A stretch of DNA of 64,000 bases. Origin: Pseudomonas sp. 6D_7.1_Bac1 (lineage in GTDB: Bacteria > Pseudomonadota > Gammaproteobacteria > Pseudomonadales > Pseudomonadaceae). Shown piece after piece: positions 8,323-17,864 of the stretch. Both the position numbers and the translations under genes were made by a program. The notes beneath the pieces were generated by a model, which made no database searches, was not told the DNA's origin, and saw only the letters and a list, made by a program, of their open reading frames with translations. Position 1 is the stretch's first letter. Every line of letters begins with the position of its first letter. The stretch is taken from assembly GCF_025465945.1 (NCBI RefSeq), contig NZ_JANLNW010000072.1:1-64000 (forward strand). Direction: 5' to 3'.

Positions 8323-9480
8323 TCAAGCCAACGCAGTCTCGGCAGGCGAAACAATGCTGGTCTTGCCACCACGCGAACGTCCGGAGCTCAGGTACTCGGC
8401 AATCGACTCCTGGGTCACCTCACCGAGGAACACCCGCTCGGCGTCCATTACCGGCAGCCACGAGCGATTGAACTCGTACATGCGCGACAGCAGGATCCGC
8501 AGGTGCTCGTCATAGGCCGCCGTGGCGTTGAACTCGCGCAGGTATTGCACGCAGGTGCCGGTCTGACGGTGCAGGTCGCGGCGGCGTACGTAGCCCAGGG
8601 CCTTGTTGTCGGCGCAGGTGACTACCACGTAGCGGCGGTCGAGTTCGTCCATCAATTCCAGCGCTTCGGCCACCGGCGTTTCCGGGCTGACCGACGGCGC
8701 GTTGTCCGCCGCGTCTTCGGCCTTGACCAGCAGCAGGCGCTTGAGCGTGCTGTCCTGGCCGACGAAGTTGCTGACAAAATCATCTGCCGGGTGCGCGAGC
8801 AGGGTATCCGGGTGGTCGACCTGGATCAGTTTGCCGCCGCGGAAGATCGCGATCTTGTCGCCGAGCTTGATCGCTTCGTCGATGTCATGGCTGACCATGA
8901 TTACGGTCTTGCCCAATGCACGCTGCATCTCGAAGAACTCGTTCTGGATCATTTCGCGGTTGATCGGGTCCACCGCACCGAACGGTTCGTCCATCAGCAG
9001 TAATGGGGCGTCAGCGGCAAGAGCGCGGATTACGCCGATCCGCTGTTGCTGGCCTCCGGACAACTCACGCGGGTAGCGGCTCAGATACTGCTTGGGTTCG
9101 AGCTTGATCATGCTCATCAACTCGCGAGCGCGGTCGTGGCATTTCTGTTTGTCCCAGCCGAGCAGGCGCGGAACGATGGTGATGTTTTCTTCGATGGTCA
9201 TGTTCGGGAACAGGCCGATCTGCTGGATCACATAGCCGATGTTACGGCGCAGCGTCACGGCGTCGAGGTCGGTGGTGTCTTCGCCGTTGATCAGGATTTT
9301 GCCCGAGGTCGGTTTGATCAAGCGGTTGATCATTTTCAGCGTGGTGCTTTTGCCGCAGCCCGACGGCCCGAGGAACACGCAAATCTCGCCTTCGTTGACG
9401 GTCAGGTTCACCGAGTCCACGGCCTTGATGTCCTTGCCGTTGCTGTGAAAGGTTTTGCTGAGGTTTTGAAGTTCGATCAT
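8323..9480 (-). CDS. opuCA: Osmoprotectant ABC transporter ATPase OpuCA
   Basis: ATP-binding subunit (385 residues) of a quaternary-amine/osmoprotectant importer. Walker A is GPSGCGKST near residue 38, the signature LSGGQQQRIG near 136 and Walker B LLLMDEP about 20 residues later. A pair of CBS-type domains follows (about 250-370), seen in YVVVTCADNKALGYV and RSWLPVMD; these act as ionic-strength sensors in OpuA/OpuC. The start is ATG 9480 (MIELQNLSKTF), which overlaps the opuCB stop as ATGA; a longer frame back to 9519 exists but would extend into opuCB. It is last in a four-gene minus-strand operon and is followed by a REP pair. Confidence 0.92.
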   Translation of the reverse strand: MIELQNLSKTFHSNGKDIKAVDSVNLTVNEGEICVFLGPSGCGKSTTLKMINRLIKPTSGKILINGEDTTDLDAVTLRRNIGYVIQQIGLFPNMTIEENITIVPRLLGWDKQKCHDRARELMSMIKLEPKQYLSRYPRELSGGQQQRIGVIRALAADAPLLLMDEPFGAVDPINREMIQNEFFEMQRALGKTVIMVSHDIDEAIKLGDKIAIFRGGKLIQVDHPDTLLAHPADDFVSNFVGQDSTLKRLLLVKAEDAADNAPSVSPETPVAEALELMDELDRRYVVVTCADNKALGYVRRRDLHRQTGTCVQYLREFNATAAYDEHLRILLSRMYEFNRSWLPVMDAERVFLGEVTQESIAEYLSSGRSRGGKTSIVSPAETALA

Positions 9481-10130
9481 TTGAGTAACCCTTTTGGAGT
9501 CAGCGAACGTTGCAGCCATTGCACAAGCAAGTCGGCGAAGATGGCCAGAAGACTGACCAGCACCGCGCCGACGATCAGCATCGACATGTCGCTGCGGCTG
9601 ATGGAAGCGAGAATGAGTACACCCAGACCACCGGCGCCGATGGTCGCGGCGATGGTCATCACACCAATGTTCATCACCACGGCGGTGCGTACGCCGGCGA
9701 GGATCACCGGCACCGCAATCGGTAACTCGACCATCCGCAGGCGCTGGCCGAAGGTCATGCCAATACCGCGCGCAGCTTCGCGAATACCCGGCTCGACGTC
9801 GCTCAGTGCCAGGTAGGTGTTCCGCATGATCGGTAGCAGGGAGTACAGAAACACCGCCGTGATGGCCGGCATCGGCCCCAGGCCCTGACCAAATTTCGAG
9901 TAGAACGGCAGCAGCAGGCCGAACAGTGCAATCGACGGGATGGTCAGCAACACCGTGGCGCTGGCTTGCAAGGGACCTGCCAGCGTCGGGAAGCGTGTCA
10001 TCAGAATGCCCAGCGGCACGCCGACCACAATCGCCAGGGTGACGGCGATGCCGACCAGAGCGACGTGTTGCCAGGTCAGGTGCAGGACGAGCGGCCAGTC
10101 CAGGTGGGAAAAGGCGTTGAGAAATTCCAT
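9477..10130 (-). CDS. opuCB: Osmoprotectant ABC transporter permease OpuCB
   Basis: Inner-membrane permease of 217 residues with about five to six hydrophobic helices and the binding-protein-dependent transport motif region EAARGIGMTFGQRLRMVELP (residues about 117-136), which contacts the ATPase. It overlaps opuCA by four bases and begins 9 bp after opuCC, with AGGAA before its ATG. Together with the paralogous OpuCD it should form the heterodimeric channel for glycine betaine, carnitine or choline-type solutes. The precise solute is inferred from the Pseudomonas OpuC family. Confidence 0.92.
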   Translation of the reverse strand: MEFLNAFSHLDWPLVLHLTWQHVALVGIAVTLAIVVGVPLGILMTRFPTLAGPLQASATVLLTIPSIALFGLLLPFYSKFGQGLGPMPAITAVFLYSLLPIMRNTYLALSDVEPGIREAARGIGMTFGQRLRMVELPIAVPVILAGVRTAVVMNIGVMTIAATIGAGGLGVLILASISRSDMSMLIVGAVLVSLLAIFADLLVQWLQRSLTPKGLLK

Positions 10131-10139
10131 GGCTTTTCC

Positions 10140-11033
10140 TCAGTTGATGGGGTGTTGGCGCAAGAAATCGGCGGCCACGGCGGAAGGGCTTTCGTGGTCG
10201 ACGTCGACCCGCGCATTGAGCTGGCGCATGGTTTGGTCGTCGAACAGTTCGGCCAGCGGTTTGAGTTGTTCGGCCAGTTGTGGGTGGGCGTCGAGGTACG
10301 CCTGTCGGACCACGGGGGCGGCGGTGTAGTCCGGGAAGTAGTGCTTGTCGTCTTCCAGCAGTTTCAGCTTGAAGGCGTTCAAGCGTCCGTCGGTGGTGTA
10401 GACCAGGCCGGCAAACACCTGGCCATTACGCAGTGCGGTATAGACCAGCCCGGCGTCCATCTGGCGGATGTTGTTGCGGGTCAGGTTCATGCCGTAGAGC
10501 TTGACCATGCCGGCGAGGCCGTCGGAACGGTTGGCGAACTCGGTGTCCAGCGCCACCAGGTGATGGGTCTTCGGATCGCGCTGCAACACGCTGTTCAAGT
10601 CGCTGATGCTGTTGATCTGCGGATACTCATCGGCAACGTTCTTCGGTAGCGCCAAGGCGTAGGTATTGCTGAATTTCGATGGAGTGAGCCAGGCCAGCCC
10701 TTTTTTCGCGTCGAGTTGTTTAACCCGGGCGTAGGACTGTTCGCTGTCGAGTTTCTCGGTGACATGGTTGTAGGCCACCAGCGATACGCCGGTGTATTCC
10801 CACATCAGGTCCAGTTGGCCGTTTTCATGGGCGCTGCGGGCCAGACTGCTGCCCAGACCGCCAGTTACCTGGACGTCGTAACCCTGGGTCCGCAGGTATT
10901 GCGAGGTGATTTCCGCGAGCAGGGTTTGTTCGGTGAACACCCTGGCGCCGATGCGGATCAGTGGTTTGTCGGCGGCGTGGGCAAATCCTGCGCACAGCAG
11001 GACGCAGCCTAGTAACAAGCTTGATGTCTTCAT
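10140..11033 (-). CDS. opuCC: Osmoprotectant-binding protein OpuCC
   Basis: Periplasmic solute-binding protein (297 residues) that delivers osmoprotectants to OpuCB/CD. The signal peptide is MKTSSLLLGCVLLCAGFAHA, cleaved before ADKP. The cysteines in it do not make a clear lipobox, so the protein is probably soluble. The mature chain starts IRIGARVFTEQTLLAEI, typical of the OpuAC/ProX type II fold, with MWEYTGVSLVAYNHV near residue 80 as the ligand-pocket region. AAGGAA precedes the ATG. It lies between the two permease genes, as in P. aeruginosa opuC. Osmotic induction is expected but no operator was identified. Confidence 0.92.
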   Translation of the reverse strand: MKTSSLLLGCVLLCAGFAHAADKPLIRIGARVFTEQTLLAEITSQYLRTQGYDVQVTGGLGSSLARSAHENGQLDLMWEYTGVSLVAYNHVTEKLDSEQSYARVKQLDAKKGLAWLTPSKFSNTYALALPKNVADEYPQINSISDLNSVLQRDPKTHHLVALDTEFANRSDGLAGMVKLYGMNLTRNNIRQMDAGLVYTALRNGQVFAGLVYTTDGRLNAFKLKLLEDDKHYFPDYTAAPVVRQAYLDAHPQLAEQLKPLAELFDDQTMRQLNARVDVDHESPSAVAADFLRQHPIN

Positions 11034-11057
11034 GATGATTCCTTCGCTCAGCCGGAG

Positions 11058-11774
11058 TTAAGACTGGGGTAAACCGCGTTCCAGCCAGAGGCGGCTGGCC
11101 AGTGTCACCAGACCGTCGAGCAGCAATGCCAGCAGGGCGGTGCAGGCTGCGCCGAGGATCAATTGCGGCTGATTGTTCAAGGCAATGCCGGGGAAAATCA
11201 GGCTGCCCAGGCTGTTGGCGCCGATCAGGAACGCCAGCGGTGCGGTGCCGACGTTGATTGCCAACGCCACCCGCACACCGCCGATGATGATCGGCACCGC
11301 GTTCGGCAATTCGACTCGCCAGAGCACCTGACTCGGGGTCATGCCTATGCCGACGGCTGCCTCCTTGAGTGACCCCTGAACGTTTTTCAGTCCTTCGTAG
11401 GTGTTGCGCACGATGGGCAACAGGGAGGCGAGGAACAACGCGAAGATGGCGGGGCCGCTGCCGATCCCGAGAAACCCCAGGGCGATGGCCAATACGGCGA
11501 GAGGCGGCACGGTGTTGCCGATGTTGAAGAGCTGCATGAAGCGTTCGGCGCGTCCGACCATGGTCGGGCGGCTGAGGAAGATACCGGCGGGGATGCCCAC
11601 AACGAGGGCGGCCAGCATGGAAGCGAGGACGAGAATCAGATGAGCTTGCAGGTAAAACAACAAATCGTCGCGGTACTGTTCGATCGTGTTGATGCCAATC
11701 CAGTGGATCAGCAGGGCCAGAAGGGCGACGACAACCGCTCCTCCTGTCAGCCCTTTGCCATAGCGAATAGCCAC
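11058..11774 (-). CDS. opuCD: Osmoprotectant ABC transporter permease OpuCD
   Basis: First gene of the opuC operon: a 238-residue inner-membrane permease starting with GTG at 11774 behind AGGAG. Hydrophobic helices begin at about residue 11 (VVALLALLIHWIG). The EAA-type loop is EAAVGIGMTPSQVLWRVELP near 138. It is paralogous to OpuCB (same EAA motif, similar length), which points to a heterodimeric membrane channel. The upstream 484 bp to prfC hold the presumed osmoregulated promoter and a 144-bp palindromic element. Confidence 0.9.
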   Translation of the reverse strand: MAIRYGKGLTGGAVVVALLALLIHWIGINTIEQYRDDLLFYLQAHLILVLASMLAALVVGIPAGIFLSRPTMVGRAERFMQLFNIGNTVPPLAVLAIALGFLGIGSGPAIFALFLASLLPIVRNTYEGLKNVQGSLKEAAVGIGMTPSQVLWRVELPNAVPIIIGGVRVALAINVGTAPLAFLIGANSLGSLIFPGIALNNQPQLILGAACTALLALLLDGLVTLASRLWLERGLPQS

Positions 11775-12035
11775 AGGCGGACTCCTTTATTTCAGTCGGC
11801 GAACACTTTCTCGTGTGGCAACGCCATGCCTGGCTGCCGAAAAAGTGATCGCGAAAAGCAGCTCGCCAATGCCGGAAAAGCGGCATGAGATCGAGCCATA
11901 AGCGCAGCCTCGTCAGGCTGACTTGCTGATATTTCAGCCCCTGACGACAAGCCGTAACAGGGGAGTGGACGCCTCCACGGTTTAAAAGGTTCCATAATTA
12001 GCAGCATTTAGCCACCCCCGGCCGCCTCACATCCC

Positions 12036-12179
12036 GTAGCAGCTGTCGAGCCCGCGAGGCTGCGTTCGGCTGCGAAGCAGTCGTAAAACCGTTAAACGCG
12101 GTATGCCTGAAAGATCGCATTGTTTGATTTACGGCCGCTGCGCAGCCGAACGCAGCCTCACAGGCTCGGCAGCCGCTAC
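12036..12179. repeat. 144-bp palindromic element, copy 1
   Basis: Opens GTAGCAGCTGTCGAGCC and closes with the complementary GGCTCGGCAGCCGCTAC. Inner arms TGCGTTCGGCTGCGAAGC / GCTGCGCAGCCGAACGCA are also inverted. It belongs with the copies at 31576-31705 and 59933-60062. The remainder of the opuCD-prfC gap holds promoters; a TATACT -10-like hexamer lies at 12215-12220 before prfC. Confidence 0.8.
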
Positions 12180-12258
12180 GGGGCGAACGGTGGTCCGTAG
12201 CCGTGTGTTTACGCTATACTCGCCGCCCTTTTTTGAATCACCTGCCAGGCGATTTCCC

Positions 12259-13842
<1,584 letters not shown>

Positions 13843-13861
13843 GCGCTGATCGGTAACACCC

Positions 13862-13893
13862 AAAACCCCGTTGCGAAAGCTGCGGGGTTTTTT
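13862..13893 (+). terminator. Terminator of prfC
   Basis: AAAACCCCG / CGGGGTTTT stem with an inner GC/GAAA/GC part and a T6 run, 20 bp after the prfC stop. Confidence 0.9.
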
Positions 13894-13944
13894 GTGCCTG
13901 AAGTAATTAACAGCGCGGGCTTGTTACAGAAAACTGGTTGGCAG

Positions 13945-14310
13945 TCATCGCTGAGGGAGAGGTGTTCCCTGATGGAAAACCATCTGCCAATGCTCGCCCT
14001 GCCTGCGCCAGATCGAACTGCGCAAGCTGTTGGTGGGGCAGTGCTGGCCAATGGAGGTAGTGTGACAGCGATAGGTCACCAATACGGTGTATTCAGATAA
14101 CTGTTTGGCTGCGAATTCGCTGATGGTGCGCTGGGTGAACGCCTCATTAGGCAACTGCTCGACCACTTCGGCCTTGGTCCAGATGCTACCACTGGCGCCG
14201 AACTCGATGAAGTCGTCGGCGAGCAGGCGTGAGATTTCTTCTGCATCGCGTCGGGTTGCCTGCGACTGGAGGCGTTGTTCGAGTTTCAGCAGTGTCTGCG
14301 ACAGTTCCAT
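13945..14310 (-). CDS. DUF4440 / SnoaL-like (NTF2-fold) protein
   Basis: Small cytosolic protein of 121 residues with the DUF4440 pattern: an N-terminal helix LEQRLQSQATRRDAEEISRL, then LLADDFIEFGASGSIWTKAE and a C-terminal strand pair around SIWRRQGEHWQMVFHQGT. These are NTF2-like cone-fold features, found in diverse small enzymes and ligand-binding proteins. No catalytic set can be assigned. It stands alone, convergent with prfC. Confidence 0.75.
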   Translation of the reverse strand: MELSQTLLKLEQRLQSQATRRDAEEISRLLADDFIEFGASGSIWTKAEVVEQLPNEAFTQRTISEFAAKQLSEYTVLVTYRCHTTSIGQHCPTNSLRSSIWRRQGEHWQMVFHQGTPLPQR

Positions 14311-14645
14311 GGCAATGGCCTTTGTCTGAGTCGTACGGTCTCACCTTAGCGTAGAACCAAAACTTCTGACACTCCGCGCGGTTGATCTTGGGACTGCTTC
14401 GACAGCTATCGAGCCAGAGCGAGCCTTTTCGCCAAAAAACAAGATCAAAAGATCGTAGCCGAAATAGCCTTTTTGCCTAATCATTATTCCAAATCTGTCT
14501 TTTGGCAAAAGGCAATTGGCGACCATCGTTAGTGTCCTATCTGGTCAATCCCGTCTATCCAGACTAGATTTCAGACAGCGCTACGGTCGCTGAGAACGCG
14601 GTCGGTAGCTATCCGTGATTCACCTACGAAAGGATGGAATCAGCT
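14311..14645. other. Intergenic region, no gene recognised
   Basis: A 335-bp gap between two divergent genes. It holds a 10-bp near-perfect inverted repeat (GCCTTTTTGCC at 14467-14477 and GGCAAAAGGC at 14504-14513) in an AT-rich stretch, plausibly promoter DNA. A 61-codon minus-strand frame at 14341-14526 has no recognisable protein character. Confidence 0.4.
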
Positions 14646-14882
14646 ATGAGCATTTTTCAACGCATGGTTTTACTGATCAAAGTGCTGGTGTTGCTGTCGG
14701 TGGGCACTTCGGCAGCGTGGGCGAGCAGCGGTGCGGTGCAGGACCAGGGTTTCTGGGCAGCAAAAAGTGTGCAGGGCAGTGGCTTGATGGTCGCCACGGG
14801 TGATCAGAGCCAGGGGCAGGGTGACAGTAAAGGTGATGAGGACCCATCCTCCGACGATAGCGAAGACGATACTCAGGGTTAA
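14646..14882 (+). CDS. Small exported acidic protein, function unknown
   Basis: A 78-residue protein that I do not recognise. Residues 1-26 form a signal peptide (MSIFQRMVLLIKVLVLLSVG, then TSAAWA). The mature part begins SSGAVQDQGFWAAKSVQG and the tail is highly acidic and Ser/Gly/Gln-rich (DEDPSSDDSEDDTQG at the end), so it should be a disordered periplasmic or secreted protein. The start is placed at 14646, with AAGGA about 11 nt upstream; ATG 14634 is too close to that site. A strong terminator follows at once, so it is probably a single-gene unit. Confidence 0.65.
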   Translation: MSIFQRMVLLIKVLVLLSVGTSAAWASSGAVQDQGFWAAKSVQGSGLMVATGDQSQGQGDSKGDEDPSSDDSEDDTQG

Positions 14883-14897
14883 GGATTCAGAAAAAAG

Positions 14898-14944
14898 AAA
14901 ACCCCTCCTGCCGGACTGATGCGCAGTCGAAGGAGGAGGGGTTT
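14898..14944 (+). terminator. Terminator after the small acidic protein gene
   Basis: AAACCCCTCCT pairs with AGGAGGGGTTT across a 24-nt centre that itself contains GACTG/CAGTC. It lies 15 bp after the stop codon. A-rich sequence on the left and T on the right could make it work on both strands. Confidence 0.7.
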
Positions 14945-14956
14945 GGTTGACCTGTT

Positions 14957-14981
14957 GAAAGCGCCCCGAGAGGGCGCTTTC
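14957..14981 (-). terminator. Hairpin downstream of dppF
   Basis: Perfect 10-bp stem GAAAGCGCCC / GGGCGCTTTC with a 5-nt loop, 11 bp beyond the dppF stop. The T-run is short on the minus strand, so it could be a weak terminator or a 3'-end stabiliser. Confidence 0.55.
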
Positions 14982-14992
14982 TCATGCCCGGC

Positions 14993-15964
14993 TTATACGA
15001 CGAATTGCTCGGCGTAATGGCAGGCCACCTGGCGGGTGTCGAGCAGGCGCAGGGCTGGCTCTTCGGTGCTGCACCGTTCGGTGGCGTACGGGCAGCGCTT
15101 GTGGAAAGCGCAGCCGGACGGCGGGTTCAGCGGGTTCGGCAGTTCGCCGACGATCTTGATTTTCGGCTTGGTCGGATCCGGGTGGATCGTCGGTGTGGCC
15201 GACAGCAGTGCCTGGGTGTAGGGGTGCAGAGGACGGGTGTAAATGTCTTCTTTCGGGCCCATTTCCACCGGACGGCCGAGGTACATCACCAACACCTGAT
15301 CGGCGACGTGACGCACCACCGCCAGGTTGTGGGAGATGAATACGTAGGCGGTGTTGAACTCTTGTTGAAGGTCCATGAACAGGTTCAGCACCTGAGCCTG
15401 AATCGACACGTCCAGCGCCGAGGTCGGTTCGTCCGCGACCAGCACTTTGGGTTGCAGCATCATGGCGCGTGCCAGGGCGATCCGCTGGCGCTGACCCCCC
15501 GAGAACATGTGCGGATAACGCTGATAGTGCTCAGGGCGCAAGCCGACCTGCTTCATCATCGCCTGGACTTTTTCGCGGCGTTCGGCCGCGGAAAGCTTGG
15601 TGTTGATCAGCAGAGGCTCGGCCAGTTGGTCACCGATTTTCTGCCGTGGGTTGAGCGAGGCGTAAGGGCTCTGGAACACCATCTGCACGTCTTTGCGCAG
15701 TTGTTTGCGTTCGGCCTTGTTAGCGCCGGTCACTTCTTGCCCGGCGATTTTCAACGAGCCCGAAGACGGCTCTTCGATCAGCGTCAGGGCGCGGGCCAGG
15801 GTCGACTTGCCGCAGCCGGATTCGCCAACCACGGCGAGGGTCTTGCCGGCTTCGAGTTCGAATGACACGCCGTTGAGCGCGCGTACCAGCGCGGTGCCTT
15901 TGAACAGGCCGCGGGAGACTTCGTAGTGACGGGTCAGGTCACGGGCGGTGAGAACGACGGCCAT
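14993..15964 (-). CDS. dppF: Dipeptide ABC transporter ATPase DppF
   Basis: Second ATPase of the dipeptide importer, 323 residues. Walker A GESGCGKST lies near residue 52, signature FSGGQRQRIALARAM near 160 and Walker B VLVADEPTSALD soon after. The C-terminal oligopeptide-transporter extension carries the cysteines CAFHKRCPYATERC that typically bind an Fe-S cluster in DppD/F proteins. The start is ATG 15964 (MAVVLTARDLTRHYE), overlapping the dppD stop in TAATG; the longer frame upstream lies inside dppD and is rejected. Last gene of the dppA4BCDF operon. Confidence 0.93.
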   Translation of the reverse strand: MAVVLTARDLTRHYEVSRGLFKGTALVRALNGVSFELEAGKTLAVVGESGCGKSTLARALTLIEEPSSGSLKIAGQEVTGANKAERKQLRKDVQMVFQSPYASLNPRQKIGDQLAEPLLINTKLSAAERREKVQAMMKQVGLRPEHYQRYPHMFSGGQRQRIALARAMMLQPKVLVADEPTSALDVSIQAQVLNLFMDLQQEFNTAYVFISHNLAVVRHVADQVLVMYLGRPVEMGPKEDIYTRPLHPYTQALLSATPTIHPDPTKPKIKIVGELPNPLNPPSGCAFHKRCPYATERCSTEEPALRLLDTRQVACHYAEQFVV

Positions 15965-16932
15965 TACGCCACCTCCTGATTCAAAGGATAGAAGCAGCGG
16001 GCGAGGCTGTTGCTTTTCGGGTCCAGACCTGGACGTTGTTGACGGCAGCTGTCCTGCACGTACGGGCAGCGCGGCGAGAGCAGGCAACCTTGCGGACGGT
16101 CATAACGGCCAGGAACGATGCCTGGCAGGGTGGCCAGGCGCGAGGAACCCAGGCTGTGTTCGGGAATGGCCTTGAGCAGCGCTTCGCTGTACGGGTGTGC
16201 CGGGATGTCGAACAACTGCGGCACCTGACCGACTTCTACCGCTTGGCCGGCGTACATCACGCACACGCGCTGAGCGGTTTCGGCGACCACGGCAAGGTCG
16301 TGGGTGATCAGCACCAGGCCCATGTTCTGCTCTTTTTGCAGCGCCAGCAGCAGGTCCATGATCTGCGCCTGGATCGTCACGTCCAACGCGGTGGTCGGTT
16401 CGTCAGCGATCAGCAGTTTCGGTTCGCCGGCAATCGCCATGGCAATTGCCACACGTTGGCTCATACCGCCGGAGAGTTGGTGCGGGTAGGCATCCATACG
16501 GCTTGCGGCGCCCGGGATTTCGACTTTTTCCAGCAGCTCGATGGCGCGCTTGCGGGCGGCCTTGCTGGACATTTTCAGGTGCAGGCGCAGCACTTCTTCG
16601 ATCTGGAAACCGACGGTATAGCTCGGGTTCAGTGCGGTCATCGGGTCCTGGAAGACCATGGCCAGGTCTTTGCCGACGATTTGCCGACGCTGACGGTTGC
16701 TGAGCTTGAGCATGTTCTTGCCGTCGAAATTCAGAGCGTCAGCGGTGACGATGCCTGGATGTTCGATCAGGCCCATCAGCGCCATCATGGTCACGGACTT
16801 GCCGGACCCCGACTCGCCAACGATGGCCAGAACTTCGCCTTTGTCCACGGAAATGTCGAGGCCATCGACCACCGGGACGGCGTTCTTGTCGCCGAAGCGA
16901 ACGTTGAGATTCTTGATTTCTAACAGTGACAT
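15964..16932 (-). CDS. dppD: Dipeptide ABC transporter ATPase DppD
   Basis: First ATPase of the dipeptide importer, 322 residues. Walker A GESGSGKSV lies near residue 40, signature LSGGMSQRVAIAMAI near 157 and Walker B LLIADEPTTALD. The C-terminus has the cysteine-bearing segment GCLLSPRCPYVQDSCRQQ typical of DppD/OppD. The start is ATG 16932 (MSLLEIKNLNVRFG) behind GGAGATT. It works with DppF as a heterodimer on the cytoplasmic face of DppB/DppC, and the two genes overlap by one base. Confidence 0.93.
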   Translation of the reverse strand: MSLLEIKNLNVRFGDKNAVPVVDGLDISVDKGEVLAIVGESGSGKSVTMMALMGLIEHPGIVTADALNFDGKNMLKLSNRQRRQIVGKDLAMVFQDPMTALNPSYTVGFQIEEVLRLHLKMSSKAARKRAIELLEKVEIPGAASRMDAYPHQLSGGMSQRVAIAMAIAGEPKLLIADEPTTALDVTIQAQIMDLLLALQKEQNMGLVLITHDLAVVAETAQRVCVMYAGQAVEVGQVPQLFDIPAHPYSEALLKAIPEHSLGSSRLATLPGIVPGRYDRPQGCLLSPRCPYVQDSCRQQRPGLDPKSNSLARCFYPLNQEVA

Positions 16933-16942
16933 TTGAATCTCC

Positions 16943-17854
16943 TCAGGCGGCGTTCTTGAGTTTCGGGTCCAGCGCATCGCGCAGGCCGTCGCCCATCAAG
17001 TTGATTGCCAGCACGCTGAGCAAAATGGTCAAACCAGGCAGGCTGACGACCCACCAGGCGCGTTCGATGTAGTCGCGAGCCGAAGCCAGCATGGTGCCCC
17101 ACTCCGGGGTTGGCGGTTGTACGCCAAGGCCGAGGAAGCCCAGTGCCGCGGCATCGAGAATCGCCGAGGAGAAACTCAGGGTTGCCTGAACGATCAGCGG
17201 CGCCATGCAGTTAGGCAGCACGGTGACGAACATCAGACGTGGCAGACCGGCACCGGCCAGGCGTGCGGCGGTCACGTAGTCGCGGTTCAGTTCGCCCATC
17301 ACCGCGGCGCGGGTCAGACGAACATAGGACGGCAACGAAACCACGGCGATGGCGATAATGGTGTTGATCAGGCCAGGGCCGAGGATGGCGACGATCGCCA
17401 CAGCCAGCAGCAGGGATGGCAGGGCCAGCATGATGTCCATCAGACGCATGATGGTCGGGCCAAGCAGGCGCGGGAAGAACCCGGCGAACAGACCCAGCAG
17501 GATCCCCGGGATCAGCGACATGACCACCGACGACAAACCGATCAGCAAGGACAGGCGCGAACCGTGGATCAGGCGCGACAGCAGGTCGCGACCCAGTTCA
17601 TCGGTGCCGAGCAGGTATTGCATCTGCCCACCTGACAGCCAGGCTGGCGGGGTCAGCAGGAAGTCGCGGAACTGCTCGCTCGGGTTATGTGGAGCAACCC
17701 ACGGGGCGAAAATCGCGCAAAAAATAACCAGCAGCATGAACAACAGGCCGGCGACGGCACCCTTGTTCTTGGAGAAGGCTTGCCAGAACTCTTTGTACGG
17801 TGACGGATACAGCAGGCTTTGGTCGACTGCTACGGAGGTCGTTGGAGTACTCAT
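16943..17854 (-). CDS. dppC: Dipeptide ABC transporter permease DppC
   Basis: Inner-membrane permease of about 303 residues. It has an N-terminal OppC-type segment with a hydrophobic helix (VAGLLFMLLVIFCAIFAPWV, about residues 35-54), a periplasmic loop and five further helices carrying the EAA-type loop (RLAGAGLPRLMFVTVLPN). The start is taken at ATG 17854 (MSTPTTSVAVDQ), 10 bp after dppB. An earlier in-frame ATG at 17902 would overlap dppB by 38 bases and add MASQTHASVTSAETLR; it cannot be excluded because neither has a strong ribosome site. Confidence 0.9.
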   Translation of the reverse strand: MSTPTTSVAVDQSLLYPSPYKEFWQAFSKNKGAVAGLLFMLLVIFCAIFAPWVAPHNPSEQFRDFLLTPPAWLSGGQMQYLLGTDELGRDLLSRLIHGSRLSLLIGLSSVVMSLIPGILLGLFAGFFPRLLGPTIMRLMDIMLALPSLLLAVAIVAILGPGLINTIIAIAVVSLPSYVRLTRAAVMGELNRDYVTAARLAGAGLPRLMFVTVLPNCMAPLIVQATLSFSSAILDAAALGFLGLGVQPPTPEWGTMLASARDYIERAWWVVSLPGLTILLSVLAINLMGDGLRDALDPKLKNAA

Positions 17855-17864
17855 GCGTAGGGTC

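Noticed and set aside
14341..14526. 61-codon minus-strand frame
   Set aside because: No family, no ribosome site, and it crosses an inverted repeat in AT-rich intergenic DNA.
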